Assembly (NCBI GenBank): GCA_026770575.1
Contig: MU658011.1
Coordinates: 4,971-15,937 of the forward strand
Direction: 5' to 3'
DNA length: 10,967 nucleotides
From: Pelagophyceae sp. CCMP2097
Lineage: Eukaryota > Sar > Pelagophyceae
Below, piece after piece: positions 1 to 7,801 of the stretch. Both the position numbers and the translations under genes were made by a program. The notes below the pieces were generated by a model that was given only the letters and a program-made list of their open reading frames with translations, was not told the DNA's origin and did no database searches. The number at the start of each line of letters is the position of its first letter. Within the stretch, counting starts at the first letter, position 1.

Positions 1-2444
1 GAACCACCTATTTCATCATCAAAAAATCCAGTCTCCATATACCTCTGAAAAACATGAGAGATAGTTTTCATTTCATCAGCAGTTAATTCGTTCTCGAAAA
101 TCATCAACTTGGAAAATTGAAAGTCTGATAGTTCGTTCGATAAAATCGGACTGTTAATGTATATATTTGTTTCATTTCTGAGCAACCCCGTACTTGTTAA
201 TAATTTACTTGGAATATCGTTAATGATAACATCATTCGGGTGTTCTACATCTGGGTTGTTTGTAGCTGCAATATTTAAAAATTCTAAGGTATCCCCGTCA
301 ATTCCAGATGCACGCCACCCGTTATATAATACTCTACCGACAAACCCTGCATGATGTCCCAAAACAACATTCGGATTTGAAGTATAACCTTGAAAAATTC
401 TCTTTTGTGTTGATGTATCACTATTAATATACCTCGATATTCCGAAAAATGTAAATTTACGTGGCAAAATTCCGAATTTAATCATTGAAGAAGTATCTCC
501 TTCCAAAACAGTTATTATACCTGACTTCTTTGCGGGCGTTTTTGTTACAAAACACCCCGATACCTCTGCATCGAAGTTGTTCATAATGTCCGCCAATCTA
601 TTAGAACCATATACATAGTTAGTTGCACTATAATAATGTAATGGTGGTTTAAACCGCATTATTTTTTGGAAAGGAGTTTCTGATCTTATTTCTGTTTGTA
701 AATCATAAATACTTGTTTGTAATGAACTATGTATGGATTCGAATAGTTTTATCTTATCCTCGCTCTGTGAGAATTTACCTGATAACATTCTTTTACCACT
801 TGATATATAGAGAAACATATACCAACTATTTTGATTTTTAAAAGTTCCGAATGCTTTGGTTGATCTTGATTGAATCTGTGAATGTACAAACCCTCCGGAA
901 AATGATGCTTCAATAACGTTTCTTGTCCCACCGTAATAAAATCTTTGTTTTGAATGGGTATTTATATCTGATACCCCTCGATTTGGTGAAAACATGTCTT
1001 GGTCAGTAAATAAAATTACTTCGAATTTTGAATCTCTTACGTTTTCTTCTATTGTTTTCGTTTTGTCAACCATAAACACATCAGGCATTACGCTGGAAAA
1101 TCCCATGCAAAAATAACCGATTGATCTATCAAATCTACCCTCAAAACTAAAATTGTTGGGTATTGGATTGATACTCCACATCATATTTGAAAACAGCGGG
1201 CTACTTTCTAAATGGTTGCTTGTAAAATTTTGTCCATATCTGTCTTCTGTTAAATCATAATCACTTTCAATTGAATACGACGAATTATCATCGTTCCCAA
1301 AACGCAAACTTTCTTGTGTAATTTCAAAAGAAGGTAAGGTGAAAGTTGGCAATTCGTTGAATTTTTCGGTTAATAATCCAGTAATTAAATTCTCAGAAAC
1401 GACAGCGCGGTTGGTCTCATAATCAAGTTCATTTTGTGTTAAACTCTCTGCTGCTATTGCGCGTGTTCGTTCAGTATTTATCGCATCTGATACAGTATTT
1501 ATTTGTGGAGTATAATTAATCTGTGTAGGAATTATAGCACTAATTTTGTTATATGCAATGTTGATATTATCGCCTTGAATTAGTTTATCCTGTTTATCGT
1601 CTATTTGTGGAGTATAGTTAATCTGTGTAGGAATTATAGCATTAATTTTGTTGTCGACAATGTTGATATTATCACCTTGAATTAATTTATCCTGTTTATT
1701 AACTAAATTCGTCGCAAATTGTTCATTTTGTTGAATGACCTCTATCACCGTCCCTTTTATACTCTCGTCGTTATCATTTATTGTATCTTTAATTTCATTC
1801 AGTTTTGTATCTAAAAACAACGGATTAATTGCTAAGTCAGATAGGTTAGCTTGGGGGTTATTTAACAAAACAAATTCTTCACTGAAATTGACAGTATGTT
1901 CCGTATAACCTTGGTGATTTTTAAATTGGATTCCATTGTTTATTTTTACAATTCCTTTCAACCCGTTTGTAGTAAGCAAGTTCGTTTCTGGAAAATAATT
2001 GATACCACTATTTACACGGTTACTCATCGCACCAATCTCGTCTCGTATTATTTTTGTTGTATCGATAGCGATAATTTTATTGTCAATGGTTTCCTTAGTA
2101 TAGTATTTGTTGTCTAATTCCTCAATTTGTTCTGTAATAAAATTCTCAGCAGTGATGGCACGACTTATTTCGGAATCCAGTTCATTTATTATAAAATTCT
2201 CAGCACTGATGGCACGGTTTTTTTCAATATTTATCGATGCCGCAAGTGTATCCTCTTTATCAATCGCACGTATTCGTTCATTATTTACCGAATCAGATAC
2301 GTTATTAATTAGTTGTGTATAATTTATTTCGGTTGGAATTATTGCATTTATTGTATTTCCTACTATGGTTATATTATTCCCAGCAACAAGTTTTGTATTA
2401 CCATCATCATCAAACACAGAACGTAACGAATATTTTGAAGACAT
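1..2444 (-). CDS. Fibre-like attachment protein with phage-tail-fibre repeats and LamG-like C-terminal domain (3' end outside window)
   Basis: An uninterrupted minus-strand frame of 814 codons starts at an ATG at 2442-2444 and is still open at the left edge, so the C-terminus is missing. The N-terminal ~360 residues are hydrophilic and repetitive. They contain units such as NRAISAENFI and SRAITAENFI spaced 18 residues apart (about residues 70-110), a YYTKETIDNKI segment (~115-125), and two 34-residue units with KQDKLIQGDNINI (~248-315). These resemble trimeric fibre repeats of tailed-phage tail fibres. A beta-rich middle follows (~360-600). The last ~200 residues look like a LamG/concanavalin-type fold and end with FSKLMIFENELTADEM plus an aromatic helix, the usual closing segment of such domains. 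The gene begins 35 bp after the capsid gene on the same strand, which fits a late virion gene. Role in host binding is inferred. Exact family membership is uncertain. Confidence 0.72.
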   Translation of the reverse strand, partial: MSSKYSLRSVFDDDGNTKLVAGNNITIVGNTINAIIPTEINYTQLINNVSDSVNNERIRAIDKEDTLAASINIEKNRAISAENFIINELDSEISRAITAENFITEQIEELDNKYYTKETIDNKIIAIDTTKIIRDEIGAMSNRVNSGINYFPETNLLTTNGLKGIVKINNGIQFKNHQGYTEHTVNFSEEFVLLNNPQANLSDLAINPLFLDTKLNEIKDTINDNDESIKGTVIEVIQQNEQFATNLVNKQDKLIQGDNINIVDNKINAIIPTQINYTPQIDDKQDKLIQGDNINIAYNKISAIIPTQINYTPQINTVSDAINTERTRAIAAESLTQNELDYETNRAVVSENLITGLLTEKFNELPTFTLPSFEITQESLRFGNDDNSSYSIESDYDLTEDRYGQNFTSNHLESSPLFSNMMWSINPIPNNFSFEGRFDRSIGYFCMGFSSVMPDVFMVDKTKTIEENVRDSKFEVILFTDQDMFSPNRGVSDINTHSKQRFYYGGTRNVIEASFSGGFVHSQIQSRSTKAFGTFKNQNSWYMFLYISSGKRMLSGKFSQSEDKIKLFESIHSSLQTSIYDLQTEIRSETPFQKIMRFKPPLHYYSATNYVYGSNRLADIMNNFDAEVSGCFVTKTPAKKSGIITVLEGDTSSMIKFGILPRKFTFFGISRYINSDTSTQKRIFQGYTSNPNVVLGHHAGFVGRVLYNGWRASGIDGDTLEFLNIAATNNPDVEHPNDVIINDIPSKLLTSTGLLRNETNIYINSPILSNELSDFQFSKLMIFENELTADEMKTISHVFQRYMETGFFDDEIGG
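1501..1704 (-). repeat. Two tandem 102-bp in-frame repeats inside the fibre gene
   Basis: The segment starting atttgtggagtataattaat at 1501 recurs at 1603 with only scattered substitutions. The period is 102 bp, exactly 34 codons, so the reading frame is kept. Each unit encodes a KQDKLIQGDNINI core followed by an AIIPTQINYTPQI stretch. A more diverged third copy (NNITIV, AIIPTEINYT) lies near the gene start, around 2316-2395. The fibre therefore appears to change length by whole repeat units. Confidence 0.85.
2137..2216 (-). repeat. 54-bp in-frame repeat inside the fibre gene
   Basis: The string ataaaattctcagca at 2137 and ataaaattctcagcac at 2191 begin near-identical blocks that continue with tgatggcacg. 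They are 54 bp apart, which is 18 codons. They encode the alternating NRAISAENFI and SRAITAENFI units of the fibre stalk. Confidence 0.75.
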
Positions 2445-2479
2445 ATATTAATTAATTTATTTTATTTTATATTTTTTGT

Positions 2480-3829
2480 TTACATGATCACAGTCCACAA
2501 AGCCGAAGAATTCATATCCAACATACATACTTGTTTATAAGATGAAAAGATATGTAGATTCTGCGCAGCAATAGCTTCAGATCCGAAAGATAACACGACC
2601 GACGTGGATGAGCCGAGTGTGTTGCGTCCACTGCAAATTTCATCTTCCTTCATCTTATATGAACAAAGGTTCATGTCCATTTCAAACGAACCTACGTGTT
2701 TCTTGTTAAAACTTTCAAGCCCGAACCTGTTGAAGTCCTGTTCCAACCCACCACCGTACACAACAGAACCTGCACGTGATAAAGATATTTGTTGCATCAT
2801 AGCCGTTTCAGCAGGAGAGGCGTTCACCTCTCGCAGGCATTCGACGAGATTGCCGCCTATCAACACACCATACTTATTGATAAAATTTTTGATAAAATGA
2901 GCGTTTAAATCATTGTGTAACGGAACAGCCGGAACTGTCCCTGTACTATCTGTTTTCGGTGTTATGATCATTGTTACTGAATTCAATGAGCGAACAGCAA
3001 CGCCGAGATTGATAGAGTGAGAGGACCCTGGATTCCCGGGGAGAGTGTATCCATTATAAATATATGATTCAGTCTCGATATAATAAACACCCTTGTGTAA
3101 TCTCATTAATTCCTCAGTGACCTCTGGCAAAGTTTGACAGATAGAGAGGACGAGTTCGACTTCCGAGATTTCTAAGGCAGTATTATTAATGGTTTGGTTT
3201 GATGTATTGAAAAGCCCGCTGTTGCCAATATTTGAGAGCAGATATGACAATTCAAGATCAGAAGATGAGAACAACGGAAACATTTTGTCAGTGCCGAAGC
3301 ATGAAGCATGCTTTGATAATGAATCGCAAAAAACAAACGATCCAGTATTCAAAAGACCCATCCCACGCTGTCCAAGTGCGCTATCCGCATTGTCTGCACC
3401 GGGGGTATTTGCCGAGTCGCCGATATTAGTCGGGATAGCCCCGTAAACAGATCCGTTACCTTTACTCGTATAACTTCTATTTTTTTTTTCATCGGAATTG
3501 CGTTTAACAGCATAGCCTCGTTTGGATGACAATGTGCTCCCTGATTGCGTTAATTCGATAGACTCAAACATCGTCATAACCCCGCCACTTGATATTATGT
3601 ACTCATGTCCCGAAACGTTGGATAATTTAAATTTTAAAAAGGAGTTTTTACCGTCAAGCCATTGATTGGTTTGCATACCTGGAATTCGGAATTTTATAAC
3701 CTGACCAGGGTAGTACATATTAGCCGCATTAGATGGCTGTACACGTGTGATAAAAGAAGTCGCGCCGGGTGCTTCCGGTGTAAGCATGCCAACAAATCGA
3801 TCGCTCATACTTGATTTAGAATGCTGCAT
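2480..3829 (-). CDS. MCP: Major capsid protein, double jelly-roll, PLV type
   Basis: This 449-residue protein has the size and N-terminal signature of polinton-like virus major capsid proteins. A short extended arm (residues 1-38) leads into MYYPGQVIKFRIP (38-50) and then WLDGKNSFLKFKL (57-69), the first strands of jelly roll one. Small residues are frequent and there is no signal peptide or membrane span. In this family, trimers of the double jelly roll form the pseudo-hexameric capsomers of an icosahedral shell. The penton-like gene lies just upstream and the fibre gene just downstream, all on one strand, which supports a late structural cluster. A second Met at residue 8 could be the true start. 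The assignment comes from motif pattern, length and synteny; a fold comparison was not possible. Confidence 0.82.
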   Translation of the reverse strand: MQHSKSSMSDRFVGMLTPEAPGATSFITRVQPSNAANMYYPGQVIKFRIPGMQTNQWLDGKNSFLKFKLSNVSGHEYIISSGGVMTMFESIELTQSGSTLSSKRGYAVKRNSDEKKNRSYTSKGNGSVYGAIPTNIGDSANTPGADNADSALGQRGMGLLNTGSFVFCDSLSKHASCFGTDKMFPLFSSSDLELSYLLSNIGNSGLFNTSNQTINNTALEISEVELVLSICQTLPEVTEELMRLHKGVYYIETESYIYNGYTLPGNPGSSHSINLGVAVRSLNSVTMIITPKTDSTGTVPAVPLHNDLNAHFIKNFINKYGVLIGGNLVECLREVNASPAETAMMQQISLSRAGSVVYGGGLEQDFNRFGLESFNKKHVGSFEMDMNLCSYKMKEDEICSGRNTLGSSTSVVLSFGSEAIAAQNLHIFSSYKQVCMLDMNSSALWTVIM

Positions 3830-3863
3830 ATTATAGAAAACATTTTTTTTTTCTTAATAAAAT

Positions 3864-3992
3864 TCATATATTGAATTTTTTGGATTCAGCTACGTCTTCC
3901 AATTTTGTTTTTTGTATACCTTCCCGGTTTTTCGTATTTTTAATGTCTTTAATATCTTTTATGTTTTTTATGGTCTGATAATCAAGTTTCAT
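3864..3992 (-). CDS. Possible 42-residue Lys-rich small protein between penton and capsid genes
   Basis: A short frame starting at the ATG at 3990-3992 encodes a Lys/Ile/Asp-rich peptide with an IKDIKDIKN repeat and a charged C-terminus. An upstream in-frame ATG at 4058 would add 22 residues, but these are encoded by extremely A/T-rich sequence, include a run of six isoleucines and overlap the penton stop, so the shorter start is preferred. The leader just before the chosen ATG is A/T-rich like that of its neighbours. No family is recognised. It may equally be chance coding in low-complexity DNA. Confidence 0.3.
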   Translation of the reverse strand: MKLDYQTIKNIKDIKDIKNTKNREGIQKTKLEDVAESKKFNI

Positions 3993-4044
3993 ATTATTTT
4001 TTACAATTATAATAATTATAATATTTTTGTTGATAATTTTTTTC

Positions 4045-4887
4045 TTAAAATGGTGCAATCATTGTAGTACCCCTAAAATTAACGTTGTTATTGACCTCTG
4101 GAACATGTGAAATACATTCTACATATTCACATTTTAGAATAGTCGACTCCATAATTGATTTATTTTCGATTTCAAAATCAATTCGTAAAGTTGCATGGAA
4201 AGAATCGCAAAAAAAATGTGTACCATCATCGAGATGTAATGCAATTGTAAATGAGGAAATATTACGTGTTGACATCTTCGATCTAACCGGCTCACCAATT
4301 CGAGAATAGATTATATAACTACCGAAAGTATTTACTACTGGGATTTTACAGATTCGATTTGCTATGGTTCTATTGGACGTAGATCGTTCGTTATTTTGAT
4401 TAACTTCTCTGACTGAAAAATGTATATTGTGCGAATTTTGCAAAATATCGGATGGTCTTGTTGAGTATGCTGAACCACCATGTTTGCCGTGTGTTATATT
4501 AACAAGATCTAAAATCACGTTGGAGTATAAATGAAATTCGTCTTCGTTATTATGTTTTATCGTATACAATAAAGTCCTTGAATCAAACAACATTTTTAAA
4601 TTACTGGATTTTTCTGAAAACCCGTTGTTGATTTTCGCGAGTATATCTTGTGAGGAATAATGTCCTTTATGAACTAAAAAATCCTTTTCACTACTTCCTT
4701 CTTTATATCTAAATTGAAAATTATAAGGGACATTATAAATGCTGTTTAGGCAAGAAAAATCTTGTAAAGAAATTTTTGCAACATATCCAATTGGAATCTC
4801 AATGTGTTGCTGTATGTAAAAAGAAACTGATTTATTCGAATTTTCTTCGCCATTGTGACTATTGAGATAAACAACTATTGAATCCAT
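4045..4887 (-). CDS. Penton-like minor capsid protein
   Basis: This 280-residue protein shows the N-terminal pattern of penton/minor capsid proteins of PLVs, virophages and polintons. Residues 31-41 (IPIGYVAKISL) are followed by a CLNSIYNV segment (46-53), matching the usual 'ipp.y.a.i.l...s.pNs.yNi' pattern. A G-H-Y-S-S-x-D-I-L-x-x-I-N segment follows (75-87). In the family this single jelly-roll protein occupies the fivefold vertices as a pentamer. The remainder is beta-rich and has no membrane span. It precedes the capsid gene on the same strand and shares a 42-bp divergent intergenic region with the lipase gene. The start at 4887 is the first ATG after the A/T-rich leader. The call rests on the N-terminal motifs and on adjacency to the MCP. 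Confidence 0.75.
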   Translation of the reverse strand: MDSIVVYLNSHNGEENSNKSVSFYIQQHIEIPIGYVAKISLQDFSCLNSIYNVPYNFQFRYKEGSSEKDFLVHKGHYSSQDILAKINNGFSEKSSNLKMLFDSRTLLYTIKHNNEDEFHLYSNVILDLVNITHGKHGGSAYSTRPSDILQNSHNIHFSVREVNQNNERSTSNRTIANRICKIPVVNTFGSYIIYSRIGEPVRSKMSTRNISSFTIALHLDDGTHFFCDSFHATLRIDFEIENKSIMESTILKCEYVECISHVPEVNNNVNFRGTTMIAPF

Positions 4888-4929
4888 ATAATAGAATTTT
4901 TTTTTTATTTTTTTTTAAATATTATAATT
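4888..4929. promoter_or_regulatory. Divergent A/T-only intergenic region between penton and lipase genes
   Basis: The 42 bp between the two divergent start codons are almost entirely A and T, with T-runs and TATAAT/TATTATA-like strings next to each ATG. Both transcripts must be initiated from, or very near, this segment. No sharply defined box can be named by eye. Confidence 0.5.
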
Positions 4930-5508
4930 ATGGTAAACAAAGAATTATATCTTAAAAACCTAAAAGTCGCACATGCCGCATATAACAATAAAACTCCGGA
5001 TGGGTTTAGCAAGGTTCGCGATATGTCTGACAGACGCTCAAAAGTATATCGTGATAATAAAAACGGGGACATCTATGTTGGTTTTAGAGGTACACAGCCA
5101 ACTAATTTGAACGATTTAAGGACGGATTTAAATATTTTAAACGGCACACAATCGAAAGACAATAGATTTATACAATCAAAGGAAAAGGTGAAAAGTGTTA
5201 AACAGATGTTTCCGGATAGCAATATGTATTTGTCTGGGCATAGCTTGGGATCGAAAATATCGCAAGACATATCGAGAAAAGAGAAAGGCATTGTTGGGAG
5301 TTTCAACTTTTCTCCTGGAACGAACCCGCTCATAGAGGGTTTTACAAAAATTTTCGGAAAAACATCAAAAACCCCTCAATATAATTATGCAACACGCTTC
5401 GATCCAATTTCGTCACCCGCATTATTAATAAACAGGAAAAATGAAAAAAATAAATATGTAAACTGGAAGGCATTTGATCCACACACTATAATGAACTATT
5501 TTTTATGA
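4930..5508 (+). CDS. Class 3 lipase-like alpha/beta hydrolase
   Basis: This 192-residue protein carries the hallmarks of the fungal/class 3 lipase family. YVGFRGT (residues 49-55) is the usual oxyanion-loop region, and LSGHSLGSK (101-109) is the nucleophile elbow with Ser105. RFDPISS (156-162) supplies the likely catalytic Asp158, and DPHTIMNY (183-190) the likely His185. All three triad residues are present in the right order, so it looks enzymatically intact although shorter than free-standing lipases. It has no signal peptide or membrane span, suggesting action in the cytoplasm or as a packaged virion enzyme. It is the only viral gene here on the plus strand. Lipases of this kind are known accessory genes in PLVs and related viruses. 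The substrate (acyl lipid or phospholipid) cannot be told from sequence. Confidence 0.85.
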   Translation: MVNKELYLKNLKVAHAAYNNKTPDGFSKVRDMSDRRSKVYRDNKNGDIYVGFRGTQPTNLNDLRTDLNILNGTQSKDNRFIQSKEKVKSVKQMFPDSNMYLSGHSLGSKISQDISRKEKGIVGSFNFSPGTNPLIEGFTKIFGKTSKTPQYNYATRFDPISSPALLINRKNEKNKYVNWKAFDPHTIMNYFL

Positions 5509-5618
5509 AGCAATTTTAATTATTTTTTTTTAATTTCATTCGCCCCAAAGTCACGTCGGGTATGTCTAAAAACCTTAAAGTCGGTAGTTTCATTTTTATA
5601 GCACCGATGACAGATTGT

Positions 5619-5954
5619 TTATATTTTAAATTTTTTTGCGTTTTTAATTCCCAAACCTTCAGCCATCTCATTAAACATCCAACGTTTCGTTCCGCTAATG
5701 TTTGCAACACTACCTTCTAATTTAAGAACAAAAGATAAATCTTGCTGAATAGTTTCAACATCTTGATCCAATTCAATCTCGTCATCAATCTCATCATCAA
5801 CAACCTCATCTGCAACACCCGCAATATTTCCACTGTTTCCACTGTTTTCGAGAAAAAGAGGCTCGTGGTTATGGTTGCCTAAAATATGTGACATATTTGT
5901 TTTAAAGTGTCCTCGTAGAATTCTATTCATGGCTTCATTGTGATTATATTCCAT
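5619..5954 (-). CDS. Small protein with an acidic centre, unknown function
   Basis: This 111-residue frame lies just downstream of the ATPase gene on the same strand (36 bp gap). The N-terminus is polar and His/Asn-rich, residues ~49-68 form a strongly acidic block (DDEIDDEIELDQD), and the C-terminus is basic (KNAKKFKI). No known family is recognised. The minus strand has an A7 run at 5631-5637, seven codons before the stop. In the +1 frame from that point translation would continue to 5516 and add about 34 basic/hydrophobic residues. The annotated stop may therefore not be the natural end. Position in the structural cluster suggests a virion or assembly role, but nothing in the protein shows it. 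Confidence 0.55.
   Translation of the reverse strand: MEYNHNEAMNRILRGHFKTNMSHILGNHNHEPLFLENSGNSGNIAGVADEVVDDEIDDEIELDQDVETIQQDLSFVLKLEGSVANISGTKRWMFNEMAEGLGIKNAKKFKI
5631..5637 (-). other. A7 homopolymer at a possible frame change
   Basis: Seven A residues on the minus strand sit just before the stop of the small acidic gene. Removing one base, or a +1 ribosomal slip, would join it to the open frame continuing to 5516. Either a sequencing length error or true slippage is possible, and it may also mean nothing. Confidence 0.3.
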
Positions 5955-5989
5955 AATTAAACCTTTAAAAAAAATTGAACATAATTATA

Positions 5990-6769
5990 TTATTCTGATT
6001 TTATTTTTATCATATCAAAATTACTAAAATATACAGGAGGCTTATTTAACCTGATCCCAAGAAAATCTCCCTTTTTTTTATAGAGCAAAGGTTGCAGTTC
6101 CATATATTCTTTAAATGTTATGTCTGGGAGATACTCTTCATGAAATAATTTTAAACGTTTAACGTTATTGCAACTAAAATTTATTACACATGAGACGGAT
6201 TGACGTGCAGATAAACTTAGTTGAGTTTGGTCTTGCAAACATAGAAAAATCGTCAACCTGAGGTGTCTATGTTTACATATCAAGTTATTTAATTTGTTAA
6301 TCATTTTCGCATTAGATTTTAATGAACTTGCCGCGTCGTCAATATACACACATGTATCCATTAATTCAAGTGAGTCACGTTCACATGATTCCAATACATA
6401 CTCGAGAAAATTCTCATCATATTCGTGAAATATTTGTTCCTCTGGAAGTGATTCAAAGGGGTTTACTGTAATGGAATGGAGTGTAGACTCTGGGATGAAA
6501 AGAATAATTTTGTCGAACACATTGGCGTATATTCTGTTTCTTGGATTTTTAGCAGTTAATATACTGGTCACAAACGTACTTTTGCCTGACCCAGGACTAC
6601 CCAAGACTATGAAACAAGCACTTTTGTTCGGAAACAATTGCGTATCTGGCAACCAATGAACATTTTCAATTTTTTTAGTTTTTTTATTGTAATATTTTAG
6701 TGAACTGTCTGCGCTTTGTTTCATTATCTCGATTTGTGTGTCATTTTTTTTCAATACTTCTATTTTCAT
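5990..6769 (-). CDS. Genome-packaging ATPase, A32/FtsK-HerA type
   Basis: This 259-residue P-loop ATPase has the compact size typical of PLV and virophage packaging ATPases. Walker A is GSPGSGKST (residues 57-65, Lys63), preceded by a hydrophobic strand (CFIVL). Walker B is CVYIDD (140-145). The strand LTIFLCLQD (172-180) ends with a candidate sensor Gln179, and Arg189 in SARQS is a candidate arginine finger. In this family the enzyme forms a ring that pumps dsDNA into the preformed capsid using ATP. It sits in the same cluster as the capsid genes. The start at 6769 follows an A/T-rich leader. Other P-loop families are possible but fit the Walker B and sensor context less well. Confidence 0.85.
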   Translation of the reverse strand: MKIEVLKKNDTQIEIMKQSADSSLKYYNKKTKKIENVHWLPDTQLFPNKSACFIVLGSPGSGKSTFVTSILTAKNPRNRIYANVFDKIILFIPESTLHSITVNPFESLPEEQIFHEYDENFLEYVLESCERDSLELMDTCVYIDDAASSLKSNAKMINKLNNLICKHRHLRLTIFLCLQDQTQLSLSARQSVSCVINFSCNNVKRLKLFHEEYLPDITFKEYMELQPLLYKKKGDFLGIRLNKPPVYFSNFDMIKIKSE

Positions 6770-6785
6770 ACTTATGTAAACATAA

Positions 6786-6983
6786 TTAAATGTTATCGTC
6801 TGTTTCTTTTAAAATACCAACAACAAGATTTTCACTTATGGGAGTTTGTTCAATATTTATACAGTCACCGCACTTTATTGATTTGATTCGTGAAAATAAA
6901 CACGCCCGAATAATTCTATGAATACATATACCAATTGCTGCTATGGAAACAATTAAAAATTCATCGTTCAATGTTTTTTCCAT
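6786..6983 (-). CDS. Small single-span membrane protein with a CxxC pair
   Basis: This 65-residue protein has a short acidic N-terminus, a hydrophobic span at about residues 9-29 (LIVSIAAIGICIHRIIRACLF), and a basic segment with KCGDC (Cys38, Cys41). The basic residues after the span suggest an N-out/C-in orientation. Small membrane proteins of this kind are common beside ATPase and capsid genes in PLVs and relatives, where they are thought to be virion or membrane-associated. The gene lies 16 bp before the ATPase gene and its start overlaps the end of the upstream GIY-YIG-like gene by 23 bp, a sign of compact co-oriented genes. No specific family is assigned. Confidence 0.6.
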   Translation of the reverse strand: MEKTLNDEFLIVSIAAIGICIHRIIRACLFSRIKSIKCGDCINIEQTPISENLVVGILKETDDNI

Positions 6984-7779
6984 TATGGTTTATTTTATTT
7001 TTATGTTTTTTTTTTCGATCCTTTATCCGTTTGTCATGAGCCGCCATTGCTTCGACTTGACTTAAAGAATATACATAACGCTGCGAACCTCTTGCTACTT
7101 CTCTTGGATTATCATTTCTCTGAAGAACTCCTTGTACATTTTTATATCCGATTGATTTGTTTTTTACACGTATACTTGGAACCGTTTTTTTATAACTTTC
7201 GTTATGTTTTAACCGTTTAATAACATTGTATGAATTTTTCAAGAAATATGTTCCATCGATCACATTTGGTTTTATTTTATTATATATACAATCATCACAA
7301 AATTTTAGAAATTTTTCCATTATTTTAATATCAATGTCGAACCATTCTGAAACGTTTCCATTCGAGAAGACTATACGTTTCACTGACGGCTTGAACACAT
7401 TCAGTATCATCTCGTGCAGAATAAATTCAGCCTTCTGCGCCTCCGAAGCAACTCCGTTCCCTTTTGTAGGGCTTTCCGCTTCGTCATATAAATAAAATCT
7501 ATGTACATTGAACGAAATTAATGATGTCCGAAATCCAGTCAACCGATTGAAGCCATTAGGTGTCCCGGATATTCGTTTGGTCCGAGAATATCCAACTTTG
7601 ACTAAATTCAAGGACTTCGTCATTTTTTCGTCATCGTTTAAGCTATATGGATTAAATCTTTTGGATATTATATAGAGATAACTGTCGATATTTTCAAAAT
7701 TATTTGTCTTGGTTTTTATCGATGGAGGAAATAAGCCATTTTCGAATTCCTTTTTTTTATTCACGTTGTCGAAGTCCAT
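6961..7779 (-). CDS. GIY-YIG superfamily (T5orf172/MUG113-like) nuclease candidate
   Basis: In this 272-residue protein, residues ~33-150 match the T5orf172-type GIY-YIG layout. SYLYIIS (33-39) stands in place of the first GIY-like strand and LVKVGYSRT (59-67) in place of the YIG-like strand. FNRLTGFRT (77-85) carries the usual Arg, AEFILHEMI (117-125) a conserved Glu/His helix, and SEWFDID (144-150) the closing EWF motif. The C-terminal half is basic and ends with a Lys/Arg/His-rich tail (~248-272), plausibly DNA-binding. Homologues in phages and large DNA viruses are presumed nucleases, but activity is not demonstrated for most. The 40-residue N-terminus is polar and may be disordered. It could serve in DNA processing or host interference; the sequence does not say which. 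Confidence 0.65.
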   Translation of the reverse strand: MDFDNVNKKKEFENGLFPPSIKTKTNNFENIDSYLYIISKRFNPYSLNDDEKMTKSLNLVKVGYSRTKRISGTPNGFNRLTGFRTSLISFNVHRFYLYDEAESPTKGNGVASEAQKAEFILHEMILNVFKPSVKRIVFSNGNVSEWFDIDIKIMEKFLKFCDDCIYNKIKPNVIDGTYFLKNSYNVIKRLKHNESYKKTVPSIRVKNKSIGYKNVQGVLQRNDNPREVARGSQRYVYSLSQVEAMAAHDKRIKDRKKKHKNKINHNGKNIER

Positions 7780-7801
7780 AATATACCTATTTAAAAGAAA
7801 T

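Noticed and set aside
157..354. Plus-strand open frame of 65 codons
   Set aside because: It lies wholly inside the long fibre gene on the other strand and shows no motif; treated as a shadow. The same applies to small frames at 749-931, 1896-2117, 2107-2322 and 2127-2312.
2604..3446. Plus-strand frames inside the capsid gene
   Set aside because: Antisense to a well-supported major capsid protein and without leaders or motifs.
5073..5333. Minus-strand frame antisense to the lipase
   Set aside because: The lipase frame has an intact catalytic triad; the antisense frame has no recognisable content.
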